Assembly (NCBI GenBank): GCA_964530325.1
Contig: CAZHAX010000007.1
Span: 1-64,000, forward strand
Direction of reading: 5' to 3'
Length of the DNA: 64,000 bases
Source: CAZHAX01 sp964530325
GTDB lineage: Bacteria; Chloroflexota; Anaerolineae; B4-G1
Positions within the stretch are counted from its first letter, which is position 1, and each line of letters starts with the position of its first letter. The notes under the pieces were generated by a model. It made no database searches and had not been told where the DNA came from. It worked only from the letters and a program-made list of their open reading frames with translations. This document shows positions 52,001-59,507 of this stretch, one piece after another. The position numbers were made by a program, and so were the translations under genes.

Positions 52001-52617
52001 TCCAGGATGCCGCCGCGATGGCTGAACTGGCCTTGGCCCACAACCACGCTCACCGGCTCGTAGCCTTGGCCGGCCCAGCGGGCCAGGGTCCGCTTCAGAT
52101 CAACTGTCTGGCCGGCGTGGAAATCGTGCCTGGCGGAGCGGAAGGAGCGCAGCGGCAGCGTGCGCTGCATCAGGGAGCGGGCAGAGGCTACCACGAGAGA
52201 TGGAGCAGAGCCCATTTCCAGCGTGGATAGGACGGCAAGCCGGGACGCTATGACGTCCTCGCTCCAGGCGGCGCGCTCGTAGAAGAGTGCGAGAGGCTCG
52301 CGGAAGCGTACGGTCAGCTCCGGTCTAGGCGACCAATCGCGGACCGAGTGAGCGAGGGCCTTCGCCTGGCCGACCGGCCCGGTGACGACGAGGACGGGTC
52401 GGCCCAAGTCGGCGGCCAGCGCCGCTATGATCGTGGAGTGTGCAGACCGGATCAGGCCGAGGGGAGCGGGCGTCTCGCCGCTCTTCAAGTCTTCCAGAAG
52501 GGAGCGGTACGGTCCCAGATGCTCGATCCAGGAAAGCAGCCCTGAGACGTTCAGTCTATGCCCTCCGGTTGAACTGGTCCATTGCCGCCTCTGTGCCGTC
52601 CGCAAGCCAGGTCTCAA
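49066..52617 (-). CDS. mfd: Transcription-repair coupling factor
   Basis: A protein of up to 1183 residues that removes stalled RNA polymerase and recruits UvrA. Order: UvrB-like N-terminal domains (about 30-400), the RNA polymerase interaction/CarD-like domain (DLAPGDFVVHIEYGIGVFEG, about 510-600), then a RecG-like translocase. The translocase has Walker A CGDVGYGKTEVALRATF (about 660), Walker B DEEQRFG, and TATPIPRTLYMAL; a C-terminal TRCF domain follows. Length is normal. The listed TTG start at 52617 lies inside pth; the conserved N-terminus begins after pth ends at 52556, where only CTG 52554 is available. The start is therefore uncertain. Confidence 0.96.
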   Translation of the reverse strand: MRPGLRTAQRRQWTSSTGGHRLNVSGLLSWIEHLGPYRSLLEDLKSGETPAPLGLIRSAHSTIIAALAADLGRPVLVVTGPVGQAKALAHSVRDWSPRPELTVRFREPLALFYERAAWSEDVIASRLAVLSTLEMGSAPSLVVASARSLMQRTLPLRSFRSARHDFHAGQTVDLKRTLARWAGQGYEPVSVVVGQGQFSHRGGILDIYPPASSGPVRFELFGNKIESLRRFDPATQRSLERLESVQVGPAREALPQHGPRVADLVAAQIAKGLPEDELAELEGHLLGLRAAAPFPGLEFYLPYFHSEAATLLDYLGSDALVVFDDEQELADTWAALEQEALELRDAAERAGLLPLDYPLPYVTWDEWQERLADRQIVSLSHGPGDSASALSDSFLPGPHFGGQLKPLLAHMKDAQENDGQVVVVSQQARRLSELWAAEEEGVQPSVFDDLSEAGRSGLLLGQGALAEGWVLRGLDLGEAPSAVHLLTDAEIFGWRRPQPRRPIHRRRVSPEAHFSDLAPGDFVVHIEYGIGVFEGLVSRATEGIEREYFLVQYAGSDRLYVPIHQADRLSRYIGADDSAPQLSRLGSADWQSVKARAKEAAESVARELLELYAARELAVGHAFGPDTPWQAELEAAFPYFETEDQAHAISAVKKDMEKPKPMDRLICGDVGYGKTEVALRATFKAVMDGKQVALLVPTTVLAQQHFATFRRRLAPFPVELEMLSRFRSRAEQRAIVDKLATGQVDIVIGTHRLLQKDVLFADLGLLIVDEEQRFGVTHKERLKQMRTEVDVLTLTATPIPRTLYMALTGVRDISTIETPPEERLPVSTYVGAHNNELARRAVLRELERGGQVFYVHNRVRTIDTVRRNVAELVPEARIAVAHGQMRESDLESVMLSFAAGEVDVLVCTSIIESGLDIPNANTLIVEHAERFGLAQLYQLRGRVGRAAQRAYAYFFHSRLSRLTPDARRRLETIREASELGSGYTIAMRDLEIRGAGDILGTRQSGHISAVGFDLYTRLLARSVQEQRAERDGRPTPREPLGSVRIELPLTVRLPEEYVPDNGLRLQIYRRLAQLESSDQIDGMEQELADRFGPLPNPAQNLFYQLRLKILARDAGVAAIVTDNSRLALRSAGFDFPNRDELREALANRAAVSRRELFLPLKAGWREELAGVLREVARVAQPAD

Positions 52618-53128
52618 TGGCTGAGACCGCCAAGCGGATCATGTCACCCATCAGCGGCTCGTCCTCCACGGGCACGTCCTGCAGCACGTAGTCGGCGGGG
52701 TCCATGCGCCCAGGAGGGCGCCCAATGCCCAATCGCAGGCGCGGAAAGGCCTGGCTGCCGAGCTGCTCGATGATCGATTCGACCCCCTTGTGGCCTCCGC
52801 TGCCACCTTCGGGCCGCAGACGCAGTGCTCCTGGATCGAGGTCCAGGTCATCGTACACGACGAGCATCAGCTCGGGCGGGATCTTGTAGAATCGCGCCAG
52901 CCGTGCGACCGACCAGCCGCTCTGGTTCATGTACGTCTCAGGCTGTACCAGTATGACCCGTCGCCGGGCGATCCTTCCCGCAGCCAGGCGTGCATTCCTC
53001 TGCAGCTTGCTGAAGGAGAGCCGATGGGCTCTGGCCAGTTCCGCCACACAGCGATGGCCCAGGTTGTGGCGATTGGAGGCGTACCGGCGGCCCGGATTGC
53101 CCAGGCCGACTATCATGTAGCGTGCCAA
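52556..53128 (-). CDS. pth: Peptidyl-tRNA hydrolase
   Basis: A 190-residue enzyme that releases tRNA from peptidyl-tRNA. It has the N-terminal IVGLGNPGRRYASNRHNLGH with the catalytic His in NRHNLGH and VYDDLDLDPGALRL with Asp. The substrate-binding segment GGSGGHKGVESI near residue 114 is present. Length is normal. TTG 53128 gives MARYMIVGLGN; ATG 53116 would also fit. It ends just before mfd, a common gene order, and the TTG start used for mfd overlaps it. Confidence 0.96.
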   Translation of the reverse strand: MARYMIVGLGNPGRRYASNRHNLGHRCVAELARAHRLSFSKLQRNARLAAGRIARRRVILVQPETYMNQSGWSVARLARFYKIPPELMLVVYDDLDLDPGALRLRPEGGSGGHKGVESIIEQLGSQAFPRLRLGIGRPPGRMDPADYVLQDVPVEDEPLMGDMIRLAVSAIETWLADGTEAAMDQFNRRA

Positions 53129-53218
53129 TGGAAGACCTCTCAGGTAGCGGTCCGCGAGTGCGCTTTGGGGCGTATAACAGCGGCAGACGCGGCGGCCGCG
53201 GGGGCGGCTGGCGCAGCC

Positions 53219-53932
53219 TCAGTCCGCCTGGGGCTCAGCGTTCTCACGGAGGTAGTAGCGGTAGCAGGCCCGGCCGACGACGTAGACGCCGAGGAGTACG
53301 AATAGCATTGCCGCGATCTCGCCGCCCCAACAGAAAGCGCTGGCTAGTGCAGAGGGGTCCAGAGCAGAGCCGGAGCTGCCAGTGCCCGACGAGCCACCCT
53401 CGAGCCCGAGCGGCGTGGCAGTGGGGCGGGGGGTCGACGTTGCCGGCTGCACTACTGGAATCGGCGTTGGGGTTGGCCCCGCCGCCTCCGTGGGCACCGG
53501 CCGGGGGGTCGCGGTAGGCACCAGCTGGCTGTTGTCCACTCTCAGGTTTGTTACGAAAACCTGATGGGCGGTGGGATCGCCCTCGCCCATCACCGTGAGG
53601 GCTAAGACGTACAAGCCGTCGGGGAGGGACATCGTGTCCCACGTGGCAAGCACACCGTTCTGCACAGGACTGTTCTCCACCTGGACCAGCGTCTGCCATT
53701 GGGAGCCGCCTGTAGCCTGAGGGCCCGCTGCATAGCTAACGTTGTACCACCAGTAGGAGCTCGAATGCACGGCTGTGCCCTGAATCTCCACCACGCCGCC
53801 GACACCGCTGGATGACGTGGGATAGGTAATCACAGCCTGCGCCAGCCGGGGCGGCGCAGCCGTTCCCGGCCAGGACAGGGCCAGGAAGAGGCAAACCACG
53901 ATTGCAGCTATGGCCGCTGTGCGCTTGTGCAT
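53219..53932 (-). CDS. Secreted single-domain protein with Thr/Pro linker and C-terminal anchor
   Basis: A 237-residue protein with a signal peptide (residues 5-25), an extracellular beta-sandwich of about 110 residues (GVGGVVEIQGTAVHSSSY, QWQTLVQVENSPVQNGVLA, LPDGLYVLALTVMGEGDPTA, similar to FlgD/Ig-like folds), a Pro/Thr linker (TATPRPVPTEAAGPTPTP), and a C-terminal membrane helix near 205-225. This protein type sits next to pth/mfd in relatives that I recall, but its role is unknown. A good promoter (54009-54037) lies upstream. Confidence 0.7.
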   Translation of the reverse strand: MHKRTAAIAAIVVCLFLALSWPGTAAPPRLAQAVITYPTSSSGVGGVVEIQGTAVHSSSYWWYNVSYAAGPQATGGSQWQTLVQVENSPVQNGVLATWDTMSLPDGLYVLALTVMGEGDPTAHQVFVTNLRVDNSQLVPTATPRPVPTEAAGPTPTPIPVVQPATSTPRPTATPLGLEGGSSGTGSSGSALDPSALASAFCWGGEIAAMLFVLLGVYVVGRACYRYYLRENAEPQAD

Positions 53933-54008
53933 CGGTCAGAATCTCACCTGATTGCCCCCGGGGGCCACCGCCGGGAGCGGTTGTTGCCGCCCGGAATGCC
54001 AGCTGGCA

Positions 54009-54037
54009 AGTGTAGCACGAAAGACGCGGAATGACAA
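54009..54037 (-). promoter_or_regulatory. Promoter of the secreted Thr/Pro protein gene
   Basis: On the minus strand TTGTCA (54032-54037), a 17-nt spacer and TACACT (54009-54014). The leader before ATG 53932 is about 70 nt. Confidence 0.6.
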
Positions 54038-54237
54038 GGCGTCGCCGGGGCGGGCGGGGGGGCTGTGCTGGACGGCGTGGGCGAGTCCAGAGCGACGATG
54101 CGGCCGGGCCTCACGGATCAGCGAAGAATGGAATCGGCCGGGCCCGCGGGACTCGCTTGCTGGATGACGGCCGTTGCTCCCAGGTACCGGATACCCGATT
54201 TCCTTGCTGCCCGAGGAGCGACAACAGGGGCGTTCTA

Positions 54238-54265
54238 TTGACATCGTGTCTGATTCGCCTATACT
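54238..54265 (+). promoter_or_regulatory. Consensus-like promoter of the GT-C gene
   Basis: TTGACA (54238-54243), a 16-nt spacer and TATACT (54260-54265). The predicted start near 54272 is about 11 nt before ATG 54283, which fixes the start of the coding region. The long open frame upstream of it is therefore not translated. Confidence 0.65.
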
Positions 54266-54282
54266 GCAGCGCGGGCTCCGAA

Positions 54283-56178
54283 ATGGGCGTGAGCTGGCGT
54301 CGACTGCATGCTAGACTGCTGGTCGCCTGCATCATCCTCCTGGCGGCCTTCGCAGTGCGTCTCTGGCGACTGAACGATTCGCCGCTCTGGTATGACGAGA
54401 CATTCGTGCTCTACCACGCCTCGCAGGGGCCGGTGAGGGCGGCCATCGGCCTCCTGGAGCTGGACAACGTCCTGCCTCTGCACGGACTGCTGCTCTCGTT
54501 GTCGGTGGGGCTTGCGGGGCAGACAGAGTTCGCCGTGCGGATCAGCTCGGTCGTCACCGGTACACTGGCAGTCGCGCTCGTCGGCAGATGGGCCGGTGAG
54601 CTCACCGGCCGGCGGCTGAGCTGGGGAGCAATGGTCGCTGTGGCCGCCTCGCCCATCTATGTATTCTACTCCCAGGAGACACGCTATCCGATGATCTCCT
54701 GCGCCCTGGCGGCGCTCTACGGTCTCCAGGCCTGGCGCCTGCTGGCCGGCCGGGGTCGCAGGCTCGCCTACGCGCTGGCCGGGCTGGCCATGCTTCTGGC
54801 TCATCCCTATACGGCCCTGTTGTGGCTGGTGATGCTGGTCGTCGGACTCGTCTGCTGGATCGCCCGCCGGGAGGCCTTTCCGGCTTCTAGATGGTGGGGC
54901 GCGAACGGCCTGCTGGCGCTGCTGGCCCTGCCGGTGGCGGCGTGGCTGGCCTGGCGCGCAGGCGTGGACGCCACGGCGTTGACGCCCAGCGGCTGGGACA
55001 TGGCCCGCTGGCTGCCTACCCAGTATGGCGTTGGCGAGTACCTGGGCCAACCGTGGAGCTGGCTTTTCCCTGCCATCGCCGGCGTCTCCGGTGCTGTGGG
55101 GCTCGTCTGCCTCGCCGCAAGGAAGAAGTGGGAGGTTGCGGCCTTCCTTGTTCTCGGGCTGTCTATCCCCTTGCCCGTGCTGCTGGCCGCAAGCCGGGCC
55201 AGCGGGAAGTGGTCTCCCCGCTATCTCTTGTTCTCCTGGGGGTTGGCGCTCGTCATCGCCGCCGGCCTGGGCTGGGATCTCCTTCGCCGGGGCTGGCGAG
55301 TCCTCGGCGCGATGCTCGCCGTAGCCTACGTAGCCATAGCTCTTCCGGCAATCGATTTGCAGGCGGGTGGAGAGACCGCGCTGCTGCTGGCAGACGAGAC
55401 GCGTCCTCGTCCCGACTTCCGCTCCCTGGCGGACTACGTCGAGCAGCACGAGCGGGAGGGCGACGCGATCGTCGTCGTCGGCGGGCACGCGGCCCACACG
55501 CTCGACTACTACTACGGCGGGGCTCTTCCCATAGTCGGCCTGCCCGATACGCTGGTCCTCGATACGCGCCACCCGCTCGACGTATTCGCGCTGCACGATC
55601 TGGAGCGGCTGACCGCAGGGGCGAGCCGCCTGTGGTTGGTGACCTGGCAGTACGATCTCGTCGACTTCAACGCCACTATCCAGACAATGCTCTCCGAGGA
55701 CTGTGCTGCTCTGGGTGTCGATTCCGCCTTTGGCAATGTCGGGTTGCAGCTCTTCGACGTGTCCGGCTGCCGCCCTCTCGATGCCGAGGTAGACCCCCCG
55801 ATCCTGGCAGGAGCCGACTTCCAGAAGATGCTACTCGTGGGCTACCAGGTGGTGCGCGTGCCCGACGTGCTGATCGTGGATCTATGGTGGGAGGCGAAGG
55901 CTGGCTCGCGCGGAGCCTATACCGCGTTCGTCCATCTCCTGGACGCTGGCGGTGCTGTGGTGTCGCAGTACGATTGGCCTCCGGGAAGCGAGTACCCGAC
56001 TTCTTACTGGGAGCAGGGGATGCGCATGCGGGCGCGACATCCGCTTCCGCTCCCTTCTGAAGCAGCCTGTTGTGGCTGCCTTCTCCGGGTGGGCCTTTAC
56101 GGCTCTGCCGGGCGCCTGCTTCTCGCAAGCGGCGAGGATGCCTTCGAGATACCGCTATCGCTTGAGGGTTGTGACTAG
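54283..56178 (+). CDS. GT-C glycosyltransferase (PMT/ArnT-like)
   Basis: A 631-residue membrane protein. Near residue 30 RLWRLNDSPLWYDETFVLYH holds the acidic motif expected in GT-C active sites (Asp/Glu pair). About ten helices follow, with ASPIYVFYSQETRYP near 125 and AHPYTALLWLVMLV. A soluble outside domain of about 250 residues ends the protein, with DYVEQHEREGDAIVVVGGHA and RGAYTAFVHLLDAGG. GT-C enzymes transfer sugars from polyprenyl phosphates to proteins, lipids or glycans at the outer face. The sugar is unknown. The start is placed at ATG 54283 by the promoter position. Confidence 0.85.
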   Translation: MGVSWRRLHARLLVACIILLAAFAVRLWRLNDSPLWYDETFVLYHASQGPVRAAIGLLELDNVLPLHGLLLSLSVGLAGQTEFAVRISSVVTGTLAVALVGRWAGELTGRRLSWGAMVAVAASPIYVFYSQETRYPMISCALAALYGLQAWRLLAGRGRRLAYALAGLAMLLAHPYTALLWLVMLVVGLVCWIARREAFPASRWWGANGLLALLALPVAAWLAWRAGVDATALTPSGWDMARWLPTQYGVGEYLGQPWSWLFPAIAGVSGAVGLVCLAARKKWEVAAFLVLGLSIPLPVLLAASRASGKWSPRYLLFSWGLALVIAAGLGWDLLRRGWRVLGAMLAVAYVAIALPAIDLQAGGETALLLADETRPRPDFRSLADYVEQHEREGDAIVVVGGHAAHTLDYYYGGALPIVGLPDTLVLDTRHPLDVFALHDLERLTAGASRLWLVTWQYDLVDFNATIQTMLSEDCAALGVDSAFGNVGLQLFDVSGCRPLDAEVDPPILAGADFQKMLLVGYQVVRVPDVLIVDLWWEAKAGSRGAYTAFVHLLDAGGAVVSQYDWPPGSEYPTSYWEQGMRMRARHPLPLPSEAACCGCLLRVGLYGSAGRLLLASGEDAFEIPLSLEGCD

Positions 56179-56223
56179 GGCGGCTGGGGCCGGCGGGGCT
56201 GCCTGCCCTGTGTAGGCAGGGAT

Positions 56224-56249
56224 AGGCCCGGGTCCCAAGACCCGGGCCT
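56224..56249. terminator. Perfect hairpin between the GT-C gene and tRNA-Gln
   Basis: AGGCCCGGGTC, the loop CCAA and GACCCGGGCCT form an 11-bp stem. It lies after the GT-C stop (plus strand) and after the tRNA 3' end (minus strand), so it can serve both. No strong T tract follows on either strand. Confidence 0.6.
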
Positions 56250-56260
56250 TGCCTCGCAGG

Positions 56261-56331
56261 CTGGGGGACGAGGATTCGAACCTCGACCTACGGATTCAGA
56301 GTCCGCTGTCCTGCCGTTAGACAATCCCCCA
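56261..56331 (-). tRNA. tRNA-Gln (anticodon CUG)
   Basis: A cloverleaf of 71 nt on the minus strand. The acceptor arm starts UGGGGGA and pairs with UCCCCCA. The D loop has AACGGC; the anticodon stem and loop (GCGGA-CUCUGAA-UCCGU) place CUG at 34-36. The T loop is GGUUCGAAUCC. It matches the layout of Gln tRNAs (U1-A72). The CCA end is not encoded: after the discriminator G comes CCU. A perfect hairpin lies downstream. Confidence 0.92.
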
Positions 56332-56390
56332 GCGGCGCCAGGTATTCTACCATGTTCCGCCGGCCTGACAACCATCTTGCGCTCAAGCGT

Positions 56391-56419
56391 TTGAGATCAA
56401 GGTCGGATTGTGGTACAAT
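56391..56419 (+). promoter_or_regulatory. Promoter of lon
   Basis: TTGAGA (56391-56396), a 17-nt spacer and TACAAT (56414-56419). The leader before the lon start is about 145 nt. No HrcA or heat-shock element (CIRCE-type) was recognised. Confidence 0.6.
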
Positions 56420-56571
56420 AAGCGGAACCCGGCCCGCGGCGACGGCGGCAGCCGTTGACGCTCGTGAGAGCGCCGGACTGGCCCTGCCTCGATTGATCAA
56501 CCGCCAGCAGGAGGTCGAGCGGGCGCCCGTGCCACGCAGCGCCGGTTTGGATCATAGAAAGAACTGAGCAA

Positions 56572-59097
56572 GTGAGGATGTGTGCCAGAGACCGTGAGGA
56601 CGCAGACGAACTGATGGATCTCCTAAGCCTGCCCGTGCTCGAAGCAGAATCCGGTCAGGCCGAAGGCGAAGACGAAGAGATGCGGGCGCTGCGCATTCCG
56701 GCGCAGCTCCCGATCCTGCCTCTGCGTGGCCTGGTTGTCTATCCCATGACGGCTGTGCCGATACGCGTTGGGCAGCCTCGCTCCGTGCGTCTTATCGACG
56801 ATGCCGTCCTGGGCAAGCAGCTGGTCGGCCTGGTCACCAGCCGCGATCCCGAGCTGACCGAGCCGGGACCCGACGACGTTCACCGCGTGGGCACGATTGC
56901 GGCCGTGCACCGGCTGTTCAAGTCTCCTGACGGTACGCTCACGCTCTTCATGCAGGGCTTGCTGCGGATCCGCATAGACGAGTTCCTGAGCGAAGAGCCC
57001 TACCTGACTGCGCGGGTCTCCGTAGCCCCCGAGATCGTGGAGCACCTACCGGACATGGAGGCACTGCAGCGCAGTATCATCGATAGCTTCACCCGTCTCA
57101 GTGAGCTCTCTGCCACCGTGTCCGAAGAGATGTCCAACATGACGGCCGAGCTGGAGGATCCACTGCGCCTGGTATACGCGGTGGCGAACCAGATGAAGCG
57201 GCTGGAACTGGACAGCGCCCAGCGTCTGCTCGAGCTGGACAGCACGGCGGAGAAGATGCGGCTGCTCCTCGGCCTTCTGGCGAAGGAAGTGGAGATGCTC
57301 GAGCTGGGCCACAAGATCCAGAGCGAGGCCCAGTCGGAGATGGAGAAGACGCAGCGCGAGTACTTCCTGCGCGAGCAGCTGAAGGCGATCCAGCGCCAGC
57401 TGGGTGAGGCCGACGAGCAGCAGCTCGAGGTAGAGGAGTTCCGCAAGAAGATTGAGTCTATTGGCATGCCGGAGGAGGCGGAGAAGGAGGCCAGACGGGA
57501 GCTGGACCGGTTGAGCAGGCTCCCCACCGCTGCAGCCGAGTACGGCGTAATCCGTACCTACCTCGACTGGCTGACCAGCCTGCCGTGGACGGTGCGGACC
57601 GAGGACAACCTGGAGATCGCTCATGCTCGGGATGTCCTGAACGAGGATCATTACGACCTTGAGGAGATCAAGGAACGCATCCTGGAGTACCTGGCCGTGC
57701 GCAAGCTGCGGGACGAGCGCAAGGAGGAGCGCGAGAAGGAGGAGCCGGTCGACCTCATAAGGAAGGAGCGCGAGGGGGTTATCCTCTGCTTCCTGGGGCC
57801 GCCTGGAACGGGCAAGACCAGCCTGGGCCAGTCAATCGCGCGGGCGTTGGGGCGCAAGTTCATCCGCCAGTCGCTGGGTGGGGTACGCGACGAGGCCGAG
57901 ATTCGGGGGCACCGGCGGACCTACATCGGCGCGCTGCCGGGGCGCATCATGCAGGCTCTAAGACGCGTTGAGTCGAACAACCCGGTCTTCATGCTGGACG
58001 AGGTGGACAAGCTAGGTGCGGACTTCCGCGGTGACCCAGCTGCCGCACTGCTCGAAGTGCTCGATCCGGAGCAGAACCGCGAGTTCCGTGATCACTACCT
58101 CGACGTGCCATTCGATCTTTCGCAGGTGATGTTCATTACCACAGGGAACCTGCTCGATCCCATTCCCCCTCCGCTGCGCGATCGGATGGAGATCCTCAAG
58201 CTCTCCGGCTATACGGAGAACGAAAAGGTGCGCATCGCCCAGGGCTATCTGATTCCCCGCCAGCTGCGGGAGAATGGGCTGCGGCGCAAGGAGCTGAGCT
58301 TCACCGACGGGGCCCTGCGCAAGATCATCACCGACTACACTCGGGAAGCCGGCGTGCGAAACCTGGAGCGGGAGATCGGGTCGATCTGCCGCAAGGTCGT
58401 CACCAGGATCGCGGAAGGCGAGACGGATCCCGTTCGCGTCACAGCCCGCAACGTCGCCGACTTCCTCGGCAAGCCGCGCTACTTCCCGGAGACGGCCCTG
58501 CGGACACAGCAGGCCGGAGTCGCCACCGGCCTTGGCGTCACCGTATCGGGCGGCGATCTGATGTTCTTCGAATCGACGAAGATGCCCGGCAACAAGACCT
58601 TCACAGTGACCGGCCAGCTGGGCGAGGTTATGAAGGAATCGGCGCAGGCGGCGTTGAGCTACGTGCGCTCGAAGTCGAAGGAGTTGAAGATAGACGACGG
58701 GCAGTTCGAGGATACGGATATCCACCTTCACGTACCCGCCGGGGCGGTACCGAAGGATGGCCCGTCTGCCGGAGTGACTATGGCGACGTCGCTGGCCTCG
58801 CTGCTGACGGGTCGCAAAGTGCGGGACGACGTGGGTATGTCGGGAGAGATCACACTGCGCGGGCAGGTGCTGCCTGTGGGTGGTGTCAAGGAGAAGGTGC
58901 TTGCCGCTCACCGGGCAGGGCTGAAGACCGTTATCCTGCCTAAGCAGAACGAGAAGGATCTGGACGAGGTTCCGGAGGAGGTGCGTAAGGCGCTCAAGTT
59001 CGTACTGGTCAAGGAGGTCGCTGAGGTCTTCAAGGCGGCGCTGATCCAGGAGAAGGAGCGTGGCGGCTCACGCAAGGCTAAGGGAGCCAAAGCGTGA
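56572..59097 (+). CDS. lon: ATP-dependent protease Lon
   Basis: An 841-residue cytoplasmic protease. N-terminal substrate-binding LAN domain (about 40-240, starting LPILPLRGLVVYP), coiled-coil linker, AAA+ module with Walker A GPPGTGKTSLGQSIARALG (Lys415) and VFMLDEVDKLG, and the C-terminal protease domain with catalytic Ser732 in PKDGPSAGVTMATSLAS and Lys775 in GGVKEKVLAAHRAG. Ser and Lys are 43 residues apart, as in E. coli Lon. The 55-residue N-terminal extension rich in Glu is unusual. GTG 56572 is listed; ATG 56578 and ATG 56614 are alternatives. A response-regulator gene overlaps its end by 4 nt. Confidence 0.97.
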   Translation: MRMCARDREDADELMDLLSLPVLEAESGQAEGEDEEMRALRIPAQLPILPLRGLVVYPMTAVPIRVGQPRSVRLIDDAVLGKQLVGLVTSRDPELTEPGPDDVHRVGTIAAVHRLFKSPDGTLTLFMQGLLRIRIDEFLSEEPYLTARVSVAPEIVEHLPDMEALQRSIIDSFTRLSELSATVSEEMSNMTAELEDPLRLVYAVANQMKRLELDSAQRLLELDSTAEKMRLLLGLLAKEVEMLELGHKIQSEAQSEMEKTQREYFLREQLKAIQRQLGEADEQQLEVEEFRKKIESIGMPEEAEKEARRELDRLSRLPTAAAEYGVIRTYLDWLTSLPWTVRTEDNLEIAHARDVLNEDHYDLEEIKERILEYLAVRKLRDERKEEREKEEPVDLIRKEREGVILCFLGPPGTGKTSLGQSIARALGRKFIRQSLGGVRDEAEIRGHRRTYIGALPGRIMQALRRVESNNPVFMLDEVDKLGADFRGDPAAALLEVLDPEQNREFRDHYLDVPFDLSQVMFITTGNLLDPIPPPLRDRMEILKLSGYTENEKVRIAQGYLIPRQLRENGLRRKELSFTDGALRKIITDYTREAGVRNLEREIGSICRKVVTRIAEGETDPVRVTARNVADFLGKPRYFPETALRTQQAGVATGLGVTVSGGDLMFFESTKMPGNKTFTVTGQLGEVMKESAQAALSYVRSKSKELKIDDGQFEDTDIHLHVPAGAVPKDGPSAGVTMATSLASLLTGRKVRDDVGMSGEITLRGQVLPVGGVKEKVLAAHRAGLKTVILPKQNEKDLDEVPEEVRKALKFVLVKEVAEVFKAALIQEKERGGSRKAKGAKA

Positions 59098-59507
59098 GCA
59101 GAATCATCGTCGTCGACGATGACCGCGTCTTTCGCGGCCTCCTGCAGACGGTTCTCGAAATGGAGGGATATGAAGCCATAGTGGAAGCCAGCCCATCCCT
59201 GGTGGCTGGCCTCGCGGCTGAGTTGCAGCCGGATCTGGTATTAATGGACGTCCACGTGGCCGGGGGGGACACGCTTGAGGTACTGCGTGGCCTGAAGGCC
59301 GACGTGGCTATGCAGGGCGTGCCGGTATTGATGACCTCGGGCGCCGACCACAGGACAGAGTGTCTCGAGGCAGGGGCGGACGATTTCCTTCTGAAACCCT
59401 TCCGGCCGTCCGAGCTATTGGCCGCAATTGCTGGCCTAGTCAGACAAGGCGGAACCGATGAACAGACAGGCCAAGGGGAAGCGCAACCTTCAGTGGCGGC
59501 GTGTTGA
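59094..59507 (+). CDS. Stand-alone response-regulator receiver domain
   Basis: A 137-residue protein with only a CheY-like receiver. The acidic pocket is Asp8-Asp9-Asp10 in IIVVDDDRVF and the phospho-acceptor Asp52 is in LVLMDVHVAGG; Thr81 in VPVLMTSGADH and Lys101 in LLKPFRP complete the site. No output domain, so it likely acts through a partner protein. GTG 59094 overlaps the lon stop by 4 bases. Its last 16 codons are also read in another frame as the start of the PHP protein. No histidine kinase gene is near. Confidence 0.9.
   Translation: MSRIIVVDDDRVFRGLLQTVLEMEGYEAIVEASPSLVAGLAAELQPDLVLMDVHVAGGDTLEVLRGLKADVAMQGVPVLMTSGADHRTECLEAGADDFLLKPFRPSELLAAIAGLVRQGGTDEQTGQGEAQPSVAAC

Noticed and set aside
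54259..55596. Minus-strand open frame of 445 codons opposite the GT-C gene
   Set aside because: No start signal, Gln/Gly/Arg-rich sequence without motifs, and fully antisense to a well-supported membrane enzyme.
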